From the NCBI GenBank assembly GCA_039621445.1, contig CP154954.1, positions 14,116,387-14,180,386 on the forward strand: a stretch of 64,000 bases of DNA, in the 5' to 3' direction. Made by a program: the position numbers and the translations under genes. The notes below the pieces were generated by a model. That model did not search any database, was not told the DNA's origin, and saw nothing but the letters and a program-made list of their open reading frames with translations. The stretch is from Euglena gracilis. Its lineage: Eukaryota > Euglenida > Euglenophyceae > Euglenales. Shown here in pieces: positions 1-11,828 of this stretch; within the stretch, counting starts at the first letter, position 1; every line of letters starts with the position of its first letter.

Positions 1-1904
1 TCCCAGAAACCGGGCATCCGGTCCAGGACAACTTCATTCGAATGAGGGTATCCCTCAAACGCATGAAGTTCGGCACTGTAGAAAAAACGTTTGCAGTGAT
101 CGTTCATACGATTCTGCACCACTTCGAGCACCGCATCCGGTGGTCGGTGGATCACGTTGCCTGCCCTTGTGAACCTTTGGAGATCTTCGTCGATTTTCGG
201 CCAGATCTCCTCCAGGTACTTGAACACGGAGGCTACGTCATAATCCTTCGTTTTCGAAGGTTCGGCGGCTTTTCCGCCCTTGCCTGCTGTCGGTCCGGCA
301 GGTTTTCCGCCTTTGCCTGGAGTTGGCCAAGCGGCTTTTCCGCCTTTGCCAGGTGGGGCTTTCCCACCTTTCTCCTGGCCTTTGCCTTTCCCCTTCCCCT
401 TCCCTTTACCTTTACCCTTACCCTTTGTGTTCGACAGCCATTCGAATGTTGCCCAGTAATCCCAGTATTCTGGGTCTTCTGGTGTAAACACAGGGTAAGT
501 CACGGATTCCGTGCTTGGCGTTCGAGCAAATTCCTGCTCAGCGTCACCACGATGCGAGTAAACCGGTGCGACTGGGAATGGTCGGGTTTCCCGACGGGCC
601 CGTTCTGCCGTCACGTCTGGCGCTGGCGGAGCTTCCTCCTCAGCGTTGACGTGCATCGCCGCGGGCGGATTTTCCGACCTCGGCGAGCGGCGCTGTGGCT
701 GCGGCGTCAGATTTTCCGGGCCGCGGTCACGCTTGCCGGCGGCAGAGCTTGTGGGTCGTGCTGATGGCGCTTCCGCCACAGCAACATCCTGCTGTCGCGC
801 TGGTTGACTTGATCGTGATGGAGCTGGGACTCCGGTGAGAGCCGACACAGCAGCATCATACTGCTGGCGCTCTTCTCGTGTCATTTCCGCCCGGGCAGGG
901 TATTCTTGGCCGGCGGAAACAGGCGGACGACGTGCTATTTGTCGTTGGATTGTCACAGCATATTCATACTGTTGACTCTCCTCCTCAGTCTCGAACGGCC
1001 GGCCAGTCCACGGGTTAACGGGTTCATCCCGTTCCGGGGGAACTGGTGCCGCACGAGGCGCTACCGCGGCTTCCCGCGGACGAGCGCTTCGGGCAGAGTC
1101 AGACGTCGGGGGAGGGTTTCCCTCCGCAGGGCGTCGTGGGATAGGGTCAGGTATGGTTGGGTGGGGTTGAGGTGGATACACGTACTGATCCCGTGACATT
1201 GGCGCCTCCTGGGGGTAATCCCCAGAGACGGTGTACTGAGACACAGGCTCCTGCGCAGGATAATCCCTCCGGGGCATGCGCTCAGGGGATCGAAAAATAC
1301 TTTCTTTCACACGTGGGTGTTCACTCCGGACAGGTGCTTCCACTGTCTCTTCCTCGGGTAATCCGGGGGAGTGAGCACGAAAATGTGCGGTGTAAGTACC
1401 AACTGGTGGTACCTGCCGTGCTACCTGTGGCGGGACTTCCACGCCCAGGTCACGCATGGTAATGTCCGCCGCGAATCCCGACGCGTCCGGGTGGGTGTAA
1501 TACACCAAACCGGTCATCGTCGCCTGGGCGCACATACACCACAGGGCTGGAGGGGTATTCGCGATGGTCAAAATTTTACGGCAGTGGTCATCCCACAATG
1601 CCTGGGTGAGTTGGTCGGGTGCCGGGTTTGCGCTCATACGCATAACCCGGTTCATCGTCTCCGCTGTGCGGTGGATCATCACACCCGCGTACGGTGGGAG
1701 GCGACGGGAGCCTGATGGCTGAGATGGCCGCGCTTCCGCGGGCATCTGGGTCATCCTGCTACTGCTGCTGGCTTCAGGGTTTCCCTGAGCCGCAGTCCGT
1801 GCAGGTGGCTGCGTACCGTATCGGTACGCATACTGGTCAGGTTGAGGGTGAGTGGTGGGGTGGTAAGGCGGTCCTCCGCCTGGCTCCCTTCCACCGGGCA
1901 GCAT
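1..1904 (-). CDS. Uncharacterised Pro/Gln-rich protein with Gly-Lys repeats, downstream of pol, C-terminus outside window
   Basis: An open frame of about 634 codons runs leftward from an ATG at 1904-1902 (upstream stop TAA near 1960) and leaves the window without a stop. I do not recognise a family. The N-terminal third is rich in Pro, Gln, Tyr and Arg. Residues about 92-125 contain WDDHCRKIL, and near residue 598 a second block contains MNDHCKRFF; both follow a P-D motif and precede a Y-x-H, so they may be a repeated domain. Between them, near residue 475, lies EDPEYWDYWATFEWL, followed by an uninterrupted K-G stretch and GKGGK repeats. It starts only 145 bases after the chromodomain frame ends, where an env-like third frame would sit. 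It has the same palindromes as the neighbouring gag. It may be a third frame of the element, the gag of an adjacent element, or a host gene. Confidence 0.55.
   Translation of the reverse strand, partial: MLPGGREPGGGPPYHPTTHPQPDQYAYRYGTQPPARTAAQGNPEASSSSRMTQMPAEARPSQPSGSRRLPPYAGVMIHRTAETMNRVMRMSANPAPDQLTQALWDDHCRKILTIANTPPALWCMCAQATMTGLVYYTHPDASGFAADITMRDLGVEVPPQVARQVPPVGTYTAHFRAHSPGLPEEETVEAPVRSEHPRVKESIFRSPERMPRRDYPAQEPVSQYTVSGDYPQEAPMSRDQYVYPPQPHPTIPDPIPRRPAEGNPPPTSDSARSARPREAAVAPRAAPVPPERDEPVNPWTGRPFETEEESQQYEYAVTIQRQIARRPPVSAGQEYPARAEMTREERQQYDAAVSALTGVPAPSRSSQPARQQDVAVAEAPSARPTSSAAGKRDRGPENLTPQPQRRSPRSENPPAAMHVNAEEEAPPAPDVTAERARRETRPFPVAPVYSHRGDAEQEFARTPSTESVTYPVFTPEDPEYWDYWATFEWLSNTKGKGKGKGKGKGKGKGQEKGGKAPPGKGGKAAWPTPGKGGKPAGPTAGKGGKAAEPSKTKDYDVASVFKYLEEIWPKIDEDLQRFTRAGNVIHRPPDAVLEVVQNRMNDHCKRFFYSAELHAFEGYPHSNEVVLDRMPGFW
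270..427 (-). repeat. Gly-Lys coding minisatellite
   Basis: Inside the uncharacterised frame, 379-427 encodes an alternating Gly-Lys stretch, and 270-372 holds about three imperfect units encoding PGKGGKxA. On the plus strand the units read as variants of TTTTCCGCCTTTGCC. Confidence 0.7.
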
Positions 1905-2048
1905 GATACCGCCCGGGGTCGGTACGGTGGGATAGGTAGGTTGTTGGTAACCGCTTGAGTATTATTTGCTAGAAAGTCTGCGGAAAGAAAGAATGATAAG
2001 AATCAATGATAAAAAGAAGGGAAAACAACATGGGTTTCCCATGCGTTC

Positions 2049-3962
2049 TCAAAAATTTGTCATGGAAACATCAATGTTATGCTTCTTGTTCCACAGCTTC
2101 CAATCTTGCTGGACATACCCAACAAAACTGGTTGCTGGCTCACAAGTGTCCTCCTCGGGCCCATACCCTTTCCAGCGGACCTTCCAAATGTGCATACCTT
2201 TGTCGATTTTGTGATCGATAATTTTATCGACTACAAAGTCGTCCGTCTCAGGTAATCTGGAACGGGGTTTGAAGTGCTGACACGGAATGGGTTTCCCATC
2301 CGGTGGCGATAGGTATGGTTTGAAGTCGTCCATATGAACGTCCTCAACACCATTCGGTAATGCAACCTTGTAACGCCCGCTGGTACCTAGTCTTTCTAGG
2401 ATTTCACAGAGGCCGAGCCAGAGGGGGTCCAGCTTGGAAGACTGCAAGCGAGTACGGCTATTCCGCACCCACACGCGGTCACCGGGACTATACACAGGTG
2501 ACCTGAAATTCTGCAAAAACGATTTCCGTTTATTTGCATGAATATCAGTCACGCGCTGCTGGACTTCAGAACGTAGATTTTCTACTTCCGCAAACCAGGT
2601 ATCGCAACTGACACTCGTTCGGGCGGGTCTTTCCGAAGGGACATCCCCTATGGCCGGAGGGTCCCGTCCGAAAACTAATTTATAGGGGGAGTGTGGTAAA
2701 ACCAACCCTGGTAGCGTATTGATATAAAACAAAGACCATGGTAGAACTGATATCCAGTTGCTGCGCGAGTCAGCCAGTGAAAGGCGAAGCATATTCACGA
2801 CGGATTTCACGGCTGCCTCGGCTCTACCATTGCCTTGTGGTCGGTATATAATGCAAAAATGTTGCTCAATTCCGAGTAAACCGCACAAAGTGGTGAAAAA
2901 CCTTGAAGACATCAAATGGTCTTGATCACTCACGATTTCATTCGGTAAACCCATTAAGCAAATACATTTCTCCAAAAATATAGTTGCCAAACTTTGGGCA
3001 GTCAACCCTGACTTCTGGCATGGAATGGCTACAATGTACCCACTCAGCCTGCAGACGACAACAAAAATGTAATCGTAAATTTTGTCGTCCGTTCCTTTGC
3101 ACGGTTCTAATTCCAGAAAATACATGCAGAGGGATGTAAAAATGTCAGGGGGTACGGGGAAAAAGTCCATCGTACCAGGGGGGGTACCTCTGCGGGGTTT
3201 TACCGCTTGACAAATTTGACACCGTTGCGCTATTCGCAAACAGCGTGAGTAAAGCTCTTTCTCGCTCAGGGTTGTGCAATACCTGCGGCCCACCAAGGAA
3301 AGAAGTTTGGCGGCCCCAGGGTGACCATGGTTGTGATAGCACAAAATCACATCATCAACCAGGTCCTGGGGGATACAATATTTGTAACCCGACTCATTGC
3401 GAAAAACCAACCGTAAAGGTGAAAGAGTGTAATTGTCCAGCACTTCGCCATTACGAAGTCTGGTGACAATGGTGTCATACACCGGATCACGACTATAATC
3501 CCATTCGCGAAAGAACAGTGGGGAAGGGGACTCCGTGCGCGTAATACGCCGGGGTCCGGACGTGCTTCCACGTCGGCGCCTTCCACGCACTGGTGCGACC
3601 AGGAATAGTTGTGAAACGGGAAAAGAATCCAAAAGATTATCCGCAGCGTCGTTTCGACGTGCGTACTCGTCAGCTTCCTGACTTCCATGAAAAGTCGCGT
3701 CTCCATCATCCGGGTTCCCAGGGTAATACCAAGGGGCCCGACTGAGCGGATCCGCTACTTTTTGTGTGTGACCAGGGGTATAAATAACCACAAGGTTGAA
3801 TTGACTCAGGAACTCATGCCATCTGCATCGCCTTCCGACTGATGACATGGCCTTGTTCAAATCCTCGGTGTACCAGCGTTGGAGACTCTCATGGTCGGTC
3901 TTGACGAGGATCTGGACGAGGCTGCTGGCTACCCAGCTTCGAAATTTCTGGAGTATAAGCAC
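2049..3962 (-). pseudogene. Ty3/Gypsy integrase and chromodomain (3' part of broken pol)
   Basis: This is the C-terminal 637 codons of pol. Residues 22-75 are the end of RNase H (TDHESLQ, then ADPLSR). An HHCC zinc domain follows with H210, H214, C248 and C251. The integrase core shows the second Asp in SDQD (346-348) and the Glu in NGRAE (382). The position where the first catalytic Asp is expected reads MYF (Y281) instead of MDF, so the enzyme is probably dead. The C-terminus (about 577-625) is a chromodomain with WKVRWKGYGPEEDT, but the usual TWEP reads TCEP, losing an aromatic cage residue. It lies in the same frame as the reverse transcriptase upstream and is separated from it only by stop codons. 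Confidence 0.85.
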
Positions 3963-4298
3963 GATTGCGTAGGTTTCCTTCTCGCGTATACTCCACTTGA
4001 CTTGACCTTTTCCGTCGTCGCCCTATAACTTTCTGCTGAAGAAAGCCACAGGTCAGAGCTCATTCGCCGCATTATGCTGGCTAAGAACTCCGCCAACAGC
4101 GTAATCGCTGCTGTCGACTTCCAGTACATATGGTTTGTATGGGTCCGCGATTTCGAGGACAACATTCTCCAAAAGCGAAACCTTGATTTTCTCAAGGGCC
4201 TGGCGCATTTGGTCATCCCAAATGACTTTGGTGTTGTCAACAGCCCGATTTTTGAGCTGTTTGATGAGGGGCACCGCGATTTTCGCGAAGTCCTTCAT
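3963..4298 (-). pseudogene. RNase H segment of the left pol, with stop codons
   Basis: This continues the pol frame and joins the reverse transcriptase to the integrase. It begins after a TGA (AQYYAI-stop-MKDFAKIA). It contains the RNase H start (VLEVDSSDYAVGGVL), then NEL-stop-PVAFFSRKL-stop-GDDGK, and continues without a shift into the integrase frame. All three interruptions (TGA near 4299, TGA near 4053, TAG near 4017) lie in one frame and can each be explained by a single C-to-T change from CGA or CAG. No insertion or deletion is needed. Confidence 0.8.
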
Positions 4299-5930
4299 TC
4301 AAATCGCGTAATATTGGGCTAATCCCAAAAATCCTTTGAGGTGTGTAATCGTTTTGATTACCTCAGGGGTCCATTTCTTAATGGCTTCGAGTTTACTCGG
4401 AGCGGCTTTCCGCTGTCCATTGCTGAGGATGTGACCGCAAAATTTTATAAGTATCCGAAACAAATGCATTTTCGCGCCTTTCGCGAAAAGCACATGTTTT
4501 TGAAAAGCGGTTAATACCGCGCAAACATGGTGGAAGTGTGTGACGAGGATATCCTCGCTCGATTTTGCGGATGGTGGTGGTGTTCCCACCAGCACATCAT
4601 CAATGTACACAATGGCAAACGGTAAATCGCGTAGAACCCATTGTATCATGCGCTGAAACATGGCTGGGCCATTCTTAACACCCATGGGGAGTACCGTCCA
4701 TTGGTACACACCTTTGGATGTCACGAATGCCGTGTATGGTTGGGAGTCAGGGTGCAAGTGCATTTGGTGAAAACCGTCCTCCAGATCGAAAATTGACCAC
4801 AACCGGTTTTCCGATTGTTTGGTGATCAAAACCTCGATCAGGGGGAGCGGGAAGGGATCATCCCTTGTTTGGGAGTTCAGGTACCGGTAATCCAGCACCA
4901 GTCTCCGTTTCTTCTGACCTGAAGGGTCTGGGGGTTTAGGAACAACAAATGCCTGGGATGTCCACTCGCTTTTCGTGGGTACAATCCACTTGCGCTGAAT
5001 AAGCTTCTCAATCATTTCATTGAGAGCTTGTTCGCGTTCTCTTGAACAACGAAAAAATTTCCGGTGCATTGGTTTAGCTCCTTCCTTAAGCTCGATCTTG
5101 CCAACACCGAACGGACCGCGTACCGCGGGGTCGATGTCGCACGCGTATACTGGATTTTCCAGCACACCGTGAAATTCGCGGGTAATCCGCGAACAGAATT
5201 CGGCTGATTTAGGATGCTGACCTGCACTCTCGATGACTGCGGAAACCGCCAGGGTATCCCTGGGGCTACCGAGCTTCCTCGGCACCGCGAATTCGGACAT
5301 TCCGAATGCATCGGAGAAACATGAAGAGGATGATCCACTTCGCGAACGAGATCGTGAAAAGTCGCGATTGAAATCCCGTTTTCGGGTAGGGGGTCCAGGT
5401 GACCGACCGCGAGAAGGACGGGTTTCCCGACCATCACGCGATGGTAACTTGGGCCTACTACCGCTAAAGCGGTGCTCCGAAGACCGTGAAACTCCCGACT
5501 GACGTGAAAACGCCGAGGAACCCGATCCCCGTGAGGAGGTCGAGCCCCTTGGGCTTCCAATACGCTTTCGCGCATCGGGATTCGGGCATTCCCGAGACAT
5601 GTGACCAGATTTGTTGCACAAAAAGCACAGTTTATCCATGCCTTGGTCCGAAGAACGCTGATTCCGCGTTTTCGGTCCCGTGGTGGGTGATCTTGGTGAC
5701 ATGGGTGATTTTTGCAACACATTAACCGCACCCGCAGGGATTCCCGCGGTGGGATGCGTTTTGAAAGCGGACTGTATTTGTCCCAAAACTTGTGTGAGTT
5801 TGAGTTGCTTTGACACATAATTCCAACGTTGGGCAAGTGTCATCTCATGCCCTGCCAATTCCTCGCGATGGATATCCTTCACGAGGGATGGTGTGAAATG
5901 CAACAAAACCGCATCGAATTGTTCGCGCAT
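4299..5930 (-). CDS. Ty3/Gypsy nucleocapsid zinc knuckle plus reverse transcriptase, protease missing
   Basis: A frame of 543 codons. Residues 1-60 are the end of the capsid (HFTPSLVKDIHREEL). A CCHC knuckle is at 102-115 (CFLCNKSGHMSREC), and an Arg/Ser-rich linker follows to about 203. The reverse transcriptase occupies about 270-535, with LVLDYRYLN (344-352), FDLEDGFHQM (381-390) and the catalytic YIDD (442-445). Members of this family normally carry an aspartic protease (DTGA or DSGA) between the knuckle and the reverse transcriptase. None is present, and sequence shared with the other gag copies stops near SRSGSSSS at 5330, so a deletion or recombination junction probably removed it. The frame really starts upstream in the capsid: in-frame codons continue back past 5930 (ALASEVDELSEKQ). 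Confidence 0.85.
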   Translation of the reverse strand: MREQFDAVLLHFTPSLVKDIHREELAGHEMTLAQRWNYVSKQLKLTQVLGQIQSAFKTHPTAGIPAGAVNVLQKSPMSPRSPTTGPKTRNQRSSDQGMDKLCFLCNKSGHMSRECPNPDARKRIGSPRGSTSSRGSGSSAFSRQSGVSRSSEHRFSGSRPKLPSRDGRETRPSRGRSPGPPTRKRDFNRDFSRSRSRSGSSSSCFSDAFGMSEFAVPRKLGSPRDTLAVSAVIESAGQHPKSAEFCSRITREFHGVLENPVYACDIDPAVRGPFGVGKIELKEGAKPMHRKFFRCSREREQALNEMIEKLIQRKWIVPTKSEWTSQAFVVPKPPDPSGQKKRRLVLDYRYLNSQTRDDPFPLPLIEVLITKQSENRLWSIFDLEDGFHQMHLHPDSQPYTAFVTSKGVYQWTVLPMGVKNGPAMFQRMIQWVLRDLPFAIVYIDDVLVGTPPPSAKSSEDILVTHFHHVCAVLTAFQKHVLFAKGAKMHLFRILIKFCGHILSNGQRKAAPSKLEAIKKWTPEVIKTITHLKGFLGLAQYYAI

Positions 5931-5968
5931 TTGCTTCTCGCTAAGTTCATCAACTTCGGAAGCAAGTG

Positions 5969-8476
5969 CTAACCATTTGGCATACCAAAGGTCAATGGAT
6001 TTCCATTTGCGATCCGATGGCGCGCATTGTCGCCATTTCTTCTCCAGGTAATCCTGGTGACCAGACTTGAGTTGGTTGAAGCGTATTGCTCAACCAGGTC
6101 ATCAAATGATACGCCATTACGTATCACCAAATTGCGTGCGCGTTCTCGCTCCTCCCTCGGTAGGCAATCGATGAATTCCATCTTGACTACCTCGGGATTC
6201 GGGTCTTGGGTGGGTCCCTTTAGTGCCCAATAGTACTCCCAGTCCCGAAAAAATTGACTCCATGTGGTTGGATCCCCGTCCCATTGGGGCTTCACCTTAT
6301 TCGCGATTGCGATGGTGCCCTTGAAGTCTCTCTGAGTAACCCGATGACCCTCGGTGGTATTCCAGGGGTTTGGGTCCGGGTAATTCTTAACACCAAACGC
6401 GTTTCGCGGATTTTCCGCTCCATGTGAACCTCGCGCAGGATTTCCCGCACCAAGTGTAGGTGTGGCAGGATTTTCCTGCGGGAATTGCGAAAAATGTGGT
6501 GAATTTCTCCCGGTGGGGCGGGTTTCCCGCCGAAAACTCGATGGGTGATCTGGTAATCCAGAACCCGATGGTGGTTGGTATGATCGCGAATGCGACACAT
6601 GACCAATACCAGGAGTGGGGTGTTGGCTCATTCCTTGTACCAGGTTGGAATGTTGAATTTCTTGGTGGAGACTCGAATTTTCGAGCGGGGGATCAATTTC
6701 CTCATCAGAAATATGTCGTGAAAAGTGGGTTTGTGGTGTGGGCCAATGCAAAGGTGGTACAATTCGCGTTTTCGCGGGTGGTTGTACCAAATTCGCGGTG
6801 GATGTAGGGATTCCTACTCCAGAAATGGTAATTTGAGAACACGATTCCGGGACATTTGGAATACCAACCGCAGCGCTTACCGCGGTGGGTGGTGGCATAA
6901 CCGGTACCGGAGTGGACATTTTATCCAAACTCGCGGACAAGTCATGCACCGTTTCTTCCAAATGTTCCACCAACTGGAGTTGGCCGCAAATACGGTCAAC
7001 CTCAGTCTCCAAATGCCTAATGCGTTTGCGGTAACGGGAAAAATCGTCCAAGTGTGGTAACTTTTCAGAAACCAAGTGTAGGTCTTGGACAAGGTGTCCT
7101 TGGGACTCCTCCACATTCCGGAGTTGACCCGCAAGCGCTTTTACTGCATTTGAGACAATTTGCAATTGGTGGGGTGAATTGGTGGGGGTTTCCGCGGTGG
7201 TGTGCGAATTTTCCGCGGTTGGCTTTTCCAACAACGCAGAAATTCGTCCATCCAACCGTGAAACTTCATCTTGCATGGATCAGGCATTCCGATTCACAGA
7301 TTCCTCAAGTTGAATCAAACTCGTGCAAAATGCTTGCAAGGTTTCCTTGTTGTCACCAAGCATTTTGTTATAAAATGAGCGAAATTCCGGTGACTCGGAT
7401 ATCCGAGCGCGCGAAACATTGGGAAGTGCGCGAATTTCCGCTACTGTGGTGGACAACAAGGTGCAACGGGTTTGTAATTCCCCAATAGCGGCTTGAATAC
7501 CACTAATGTCAGGAATTCGCTTTGAAAGTGCGGAAACATGCTCCTGCAAACCGACAACGGTGGCATTAATACCGCCAATGTCCGTTTGCATTTGTTGTTG
7601 CGCGAAATCCAACCGTTGTGCGCAATCCGCGATTTTCGCGTGCAGGGTGGTTAATCCATCCTGATTTGCGGCACAATGGCAGGATTTTTGCTCCAAGTGT
7701 AGGATGCGTTCCTCCAAAACCTGGATTTGCGTACGGGGAACAAAATTTTCTTGCACTTTCGTTTGAAATTGCTTCAAATGCTCGATTTCCGAGCAAAGAT
7801 GCAAAATCCGTTGTTGGGTTTCTTGGAAAGAAGTAGTGAGTGTGGCAAAATGCTCAACCGCAACAAAGGTACCGATTTCCGGCATTTTGGGGGTAGCATT
7901 TTGCACGTGTAAATGGTGCTGCAATTGCAGTAGCATGGTTGAACATGATTCCACTTTGGCAAAAAGATGGCTCATACCATCTTGCACATGCAGAAACTTG
8001 GAATCAATCCGCGTTTCCGCTTCATGCAGTGTTTCACTGATTTGTTAGAAGTTTTGTGGAAGTTGGATGCGCAAAATACTGTCAACACTTTCTCGAAAAT
8101 GCTGAAGGTCTTTCCCCGCATTTTCAAAATTGTGTTGGCAATATTTGCCGATTTCCTGCAAATAATTCCAGCAATATTCCAGTTTGGTGTTGACAACCCT
8201 TTGATTGTCCTCATCAAACTGCAAAACTGTGTTGAGCATGGTTGCACATTCCGCAACACATTGGTGGACATGCAAAATTTGCTTGCTCAGCGGGTGATCC
8301 GCTGGGAGTTGACCGAGAATTCGGTAAACATCACCGGGGGTGAGGTTATCCCTCAGATCTTCCTCATAGTCCTCCACAATGGAAACGGCACCAGAGATTT
8401 CCGGTACCACCAGACGCATATCTGGGTTCCATGGCAAAGCAGGGAAAACCGCAGTTTCCGCGGGTAATCCCGGCAA
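5969..8476 (-). pseudogene. Ty3/Gypsy gag, copy 1 (next to pol)
   Basis: N-terminal coiled-coil part (8476 to 7280), then capsid part (7276 to 5969). The capsid shows WDGDPTTWSQFFRDWEYYW, typical of the Ty3 gag domain. Breaks: a TAA at 8045-8047, where the other copies have CAA (NFQQISET); a TGA between NRNA and SMQDEV near 7278, where copy 4 has CGA; and a frameshift near 6085, after which the conserved capsid (RFNQLKSGHQDYLEKKW, then WYAKWLALASE) continues in another frame. That frameshift is shared by all four copies, so it predates the amplification. Gag would form the particle shell. Confidence 0.8.
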
Positions 8477-8649
8477 TGCGTGAAATGGTGTGGGGGGTGG
8501 AAATTGAGGGGTGAACGGGTTTCCCGTCGTGGTGAACGGGTTTCCCGTCGACCATGACCGGTGTACCGGGGTTTCCCCTGTGACTCGCGCGAAGAGGATG
8601 ATCCACTTCGCGAACGAGATCGTGAAGAGTCGCGATTGAAATCTTGTTT

Positions 8650-11600
8650 TTAGGTAGGGGGTCCAGGTGACCGACCGCGAGAAGGACGGGTTTCCCGACC
8701 ATCACGCGATGGTGACTTGGGCCTACTACCGCTAAAGCGGTGCTCCGAAGACCGTGAAACTCCCGACTGACGTGAAAACGCCGAGGAACCCGATCCCCGT
8801 GAGGAGATCGAGCCCCTTGGGCTTCCAATACGCTTTCGCGCATCGGGATTCGGGCATTCCCGAGACATGTGACCAGATTTGTTGCACAAAAAGCACAGTT
8901 TATCCATGCCTTGGTCCGAAGAACGCTGATTCCGCGTTTTCGGTCCCGTGGTGGGTGATCTTGGTGACATGGGTGATTTTTGCAACGCATTAACCGCACC
9001 CGCAGGGATTCCCGCGGTGGGATGCGTTTGGAAAGCGGACTGTATTTGTCCCAAAACTTGTGTGAGTTTGAGTTGCTTTGACACATAATTCCAACGTTGG
9101 GCAAGTGTCATCTCATGCCCTGCCAATTCCTCGCGATGGATATCCTTCACGAGGGATGGTGTGAAATGCAACAAAACCGCATCGAATTGTTCGCGCATTT
9201 GCTTCTCGCTAAGTTCATCAACTTCGGAAGCAAGTGCTAACCATTTGGCATACCAAAGGTCAATGGATTTCCATTTGCGATCCGATGGCGCGCATTGTCG
9301 CCATTTCTTCTCCAGGTAATCCTGGTGACCAGACTTGAGTCGGTTGAAGCGTATTGCTCAACCAGGTCATCAAATGATACGCCATTACGTATCACCAAAT
9401 TGCGTGCGCGTTCTCGCTCCTCCCTCGGTAGGCAATCGATGAATTCCATCTTGACTACCTCGGGATTCGGGTCTTGGGTGGGTCCCTTTAGTGCCCAATA
9501 GTACACCCAGTCCCGAAAAAAATGTCTCCATGTGGTTGGATCCCCGTCCCATTGGGGCTTCACCTTATTCGCGATTGCGATGGTGCCCTTGAAGTCTCTC
9601 TGAGTAACCCGATGACCCTCGGTGGTATTCCAGGGGTTTGGGTCCGGGTAATTCTTAACACCAAACGCGTTTCGCGGATTTTCCGCTCCATGTGAACCCC
9701 GCGCAGGATTTCCCGCACCAAGTGTAGGTGTGGCAGGATTTTCCTGCGGGAATTGCGAAAAATGTGGTGAATTTCTCCCGGTGGGGCGGGTTTCCCGCCG
9801 AAAACCCGATGGGTGATCTGGTAATCCAGAACCCGATGGTGGTTGGTATGATCGCGAATGCGACACATGACCAATACCAGGAGTGGGGTGTTGGCTCATT
9901 CCTTGTACCAGGTTGGAATGTTGAATTTCTTGGTGGAGACTCGAATTTTCGAGCGGGGGATCAATTTCCTCATCGGAAATATGTCGTGAAAAGTGGGTTT
10001 GTGGTGTGGGTCAATGCAAAGGTGGTACAAGTCGCGTTTTCGCGGGTGGTTGTACCAAATTCGCGGTGGATGTAGGGATTCCTACTCCAGAAATGGTAAT
10101 TTGAGAACACGATTCCGGGACATTTGGAATACCAACCGCAGCGCTTACCGCGGTGGGTGGTGGCATAACCGGTACCGGAGTGGACATTTTATCCAAACTC
10201 GCGGACAAGTCATGCACCGTTTCTTCCAAATGTTCCACCAACTGGAGTTGGCCGCAAATACGGTCAACCTCAGTCTCCAAATGCCTAATGCGTTTGCGGT
10301 AACGGGAAAAATCGTCCAAGTGTGGTAACTTTTCAGAAACCAAGTGTAGGTCTTGGACAAGGTGTCCTTGGGACTCCTCCACATTCCGGAGTTGACCCGC
10401 AAGCGCTTTTACTGCATTTGAGACAATTTGCAATTGGTGGGGTGAATTGGTGGGGGTTTCCGCGGTGGTGTGCGAATTTTCCGCGGTTGGCTTTTCCAAC
10501 AACGCAGAAATTCGTCCATCCAACCGTGAAACTTCATCTTGCATGGATCAGGCATTCCGATTCACAGATTCCTCAAGTTGAATCAAACTCGTGCAAAATG
10601 CTTGCAAGGTTTCCTTGTTGTCACCAAGCATTTTGTTATAAAATGAGCGAAATTCCGGTGACTCGGATATCCGAGCGCGCGAAACATTGGGAAGTGCGCG
10701 AATTTCCGCTACTGTGGTGGACAACAAGGTGCAACGGGTTTGTAATTCCCCAATAGCGGCTTGAATACCACTAATGTCAGGAATTCGCTTTGAAAGTGCG
10801 GAAACATGCTCCTGCAAACCGACAACGGTGGCATTAATACCGCCAATGTCCGTTTGCATTTGTTGTTGCGCGAAATCCAACCGTTGTGCGCAATTCACGT
10901 TTTTCGCGTGCAGGGTGGTTAATCCATCCTGATTTGCGGCACAATGGCAGGCTTTTTGCTCCAAGTGTAGGATGCGTTCCTCCAAAACCTGGATTTGCGT
11001 ACAGGGAACAAAATGTTCTTGCACTTTCGCTTGAAATTGCTTCAAATGCTCGATTTCCGAGCAAAGATGCAAAATCCGTTGTTGGGCTTCTTGGAAAGAA
11101 GTAGTGAGTGTGGCAAAATGCTCAACCGCAACAAAGGTACCGATTTCCGGCATTTTGGGGGTAGCATTTTGCACGTGTAATTGGTGCTGCAATTGCAGTA
11201 GCATGGTTGAACATGATTCCACTTTGGCAAAAAGATGGCTCATACCATCTTGCACATGCAGAAACTTGGAATTATTCCGCGTTTCCGCTTCATGCAGTGT
11301 TTCACTGATTTGTTGGAAGTTTTGTGGAAGTTGGATGCGCAAAATACTGTCAACACTTTCTCGAAAATGCTGAAGGTCTTTCCCCGCATTTTCAAAATTG
11401 TGTTGGCAATATTTGCCGATTTCCTGCAAATAATTCCAGCAATATTCCAGTTTGGTGTTGACAACCCTTTGATTGTCCTCATCAAACTGCAAAACCTTGT
11501 TGAGCATGGTTGCACATTCCGCAACACATTGGTGGACATGCAAAATTTGCTTGCTCAGCGGGTGATCCGCTGGGAGTTGACCGAGAATTCGGTAAACATC

Positions 11601-11744
11601 ACCGGGGGTGAGGTTATCCCTCAGATCTTCCTCATAGTCCTCCACAATGGAAACGGCACCAGAGATTTCCGGTACCACCAGACGCATATCTGGGTTCCAT
11701 GGCAAAGCAGGGAAAACCGCAGTTTCCGCGGGTAATCCCGGCAA
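8650..11744 (-). pseudogene. Ty3/Gypsy gag, copy 2
   Basis: Order on the minus strand: coiled-coil N-terminal part (11744-10548), capsid (10544-9237), zinc knuckle and Arg/Ser tail (9198-8650). It shares the NRNA-stop-SMQ TGA and the capsid frameshift with copies 1 and 3. It has its own stop after VPPLH near 10011, where the other copies have TGG; this is a C-to-T change on the plus strand. The CCHC knuckle (CFLCNKSGHMSREC) is intact. Its tail runs through RESPGKPRYTGHGR into copy 1 in a frame that does not match the next gag. Confidence 0.8.
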
Positions 11745-11828
11745 TGCGTGAAATGGTGTGGGGGGTGGAAATTGAGGGGTGAACGGGTTTCCCGTCGTGG
11801 TGAACGGGTTTCCCGTCGACCATGACCG

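Noticed and set aside
42-1906. Several plus-strand open frames at the window start
   Set aside because: They overlap the longer minus-strand frame of about 634 codons, which has consistent composition and repeated motifs; the plus frames look like its shadows.
1-2049. 3' LTR of the left chromovirus
   Set aside because: No sequence here matches the area upstream of gag copy 4, and most of it is open coding sequence.
6060-6100. Programmed frameshift in the capsid of the left gag
   Set aside because: No slippery heptamer at the frame change (CAATACGCTTC); a single-base deletion inherited by all four copies is simpler.
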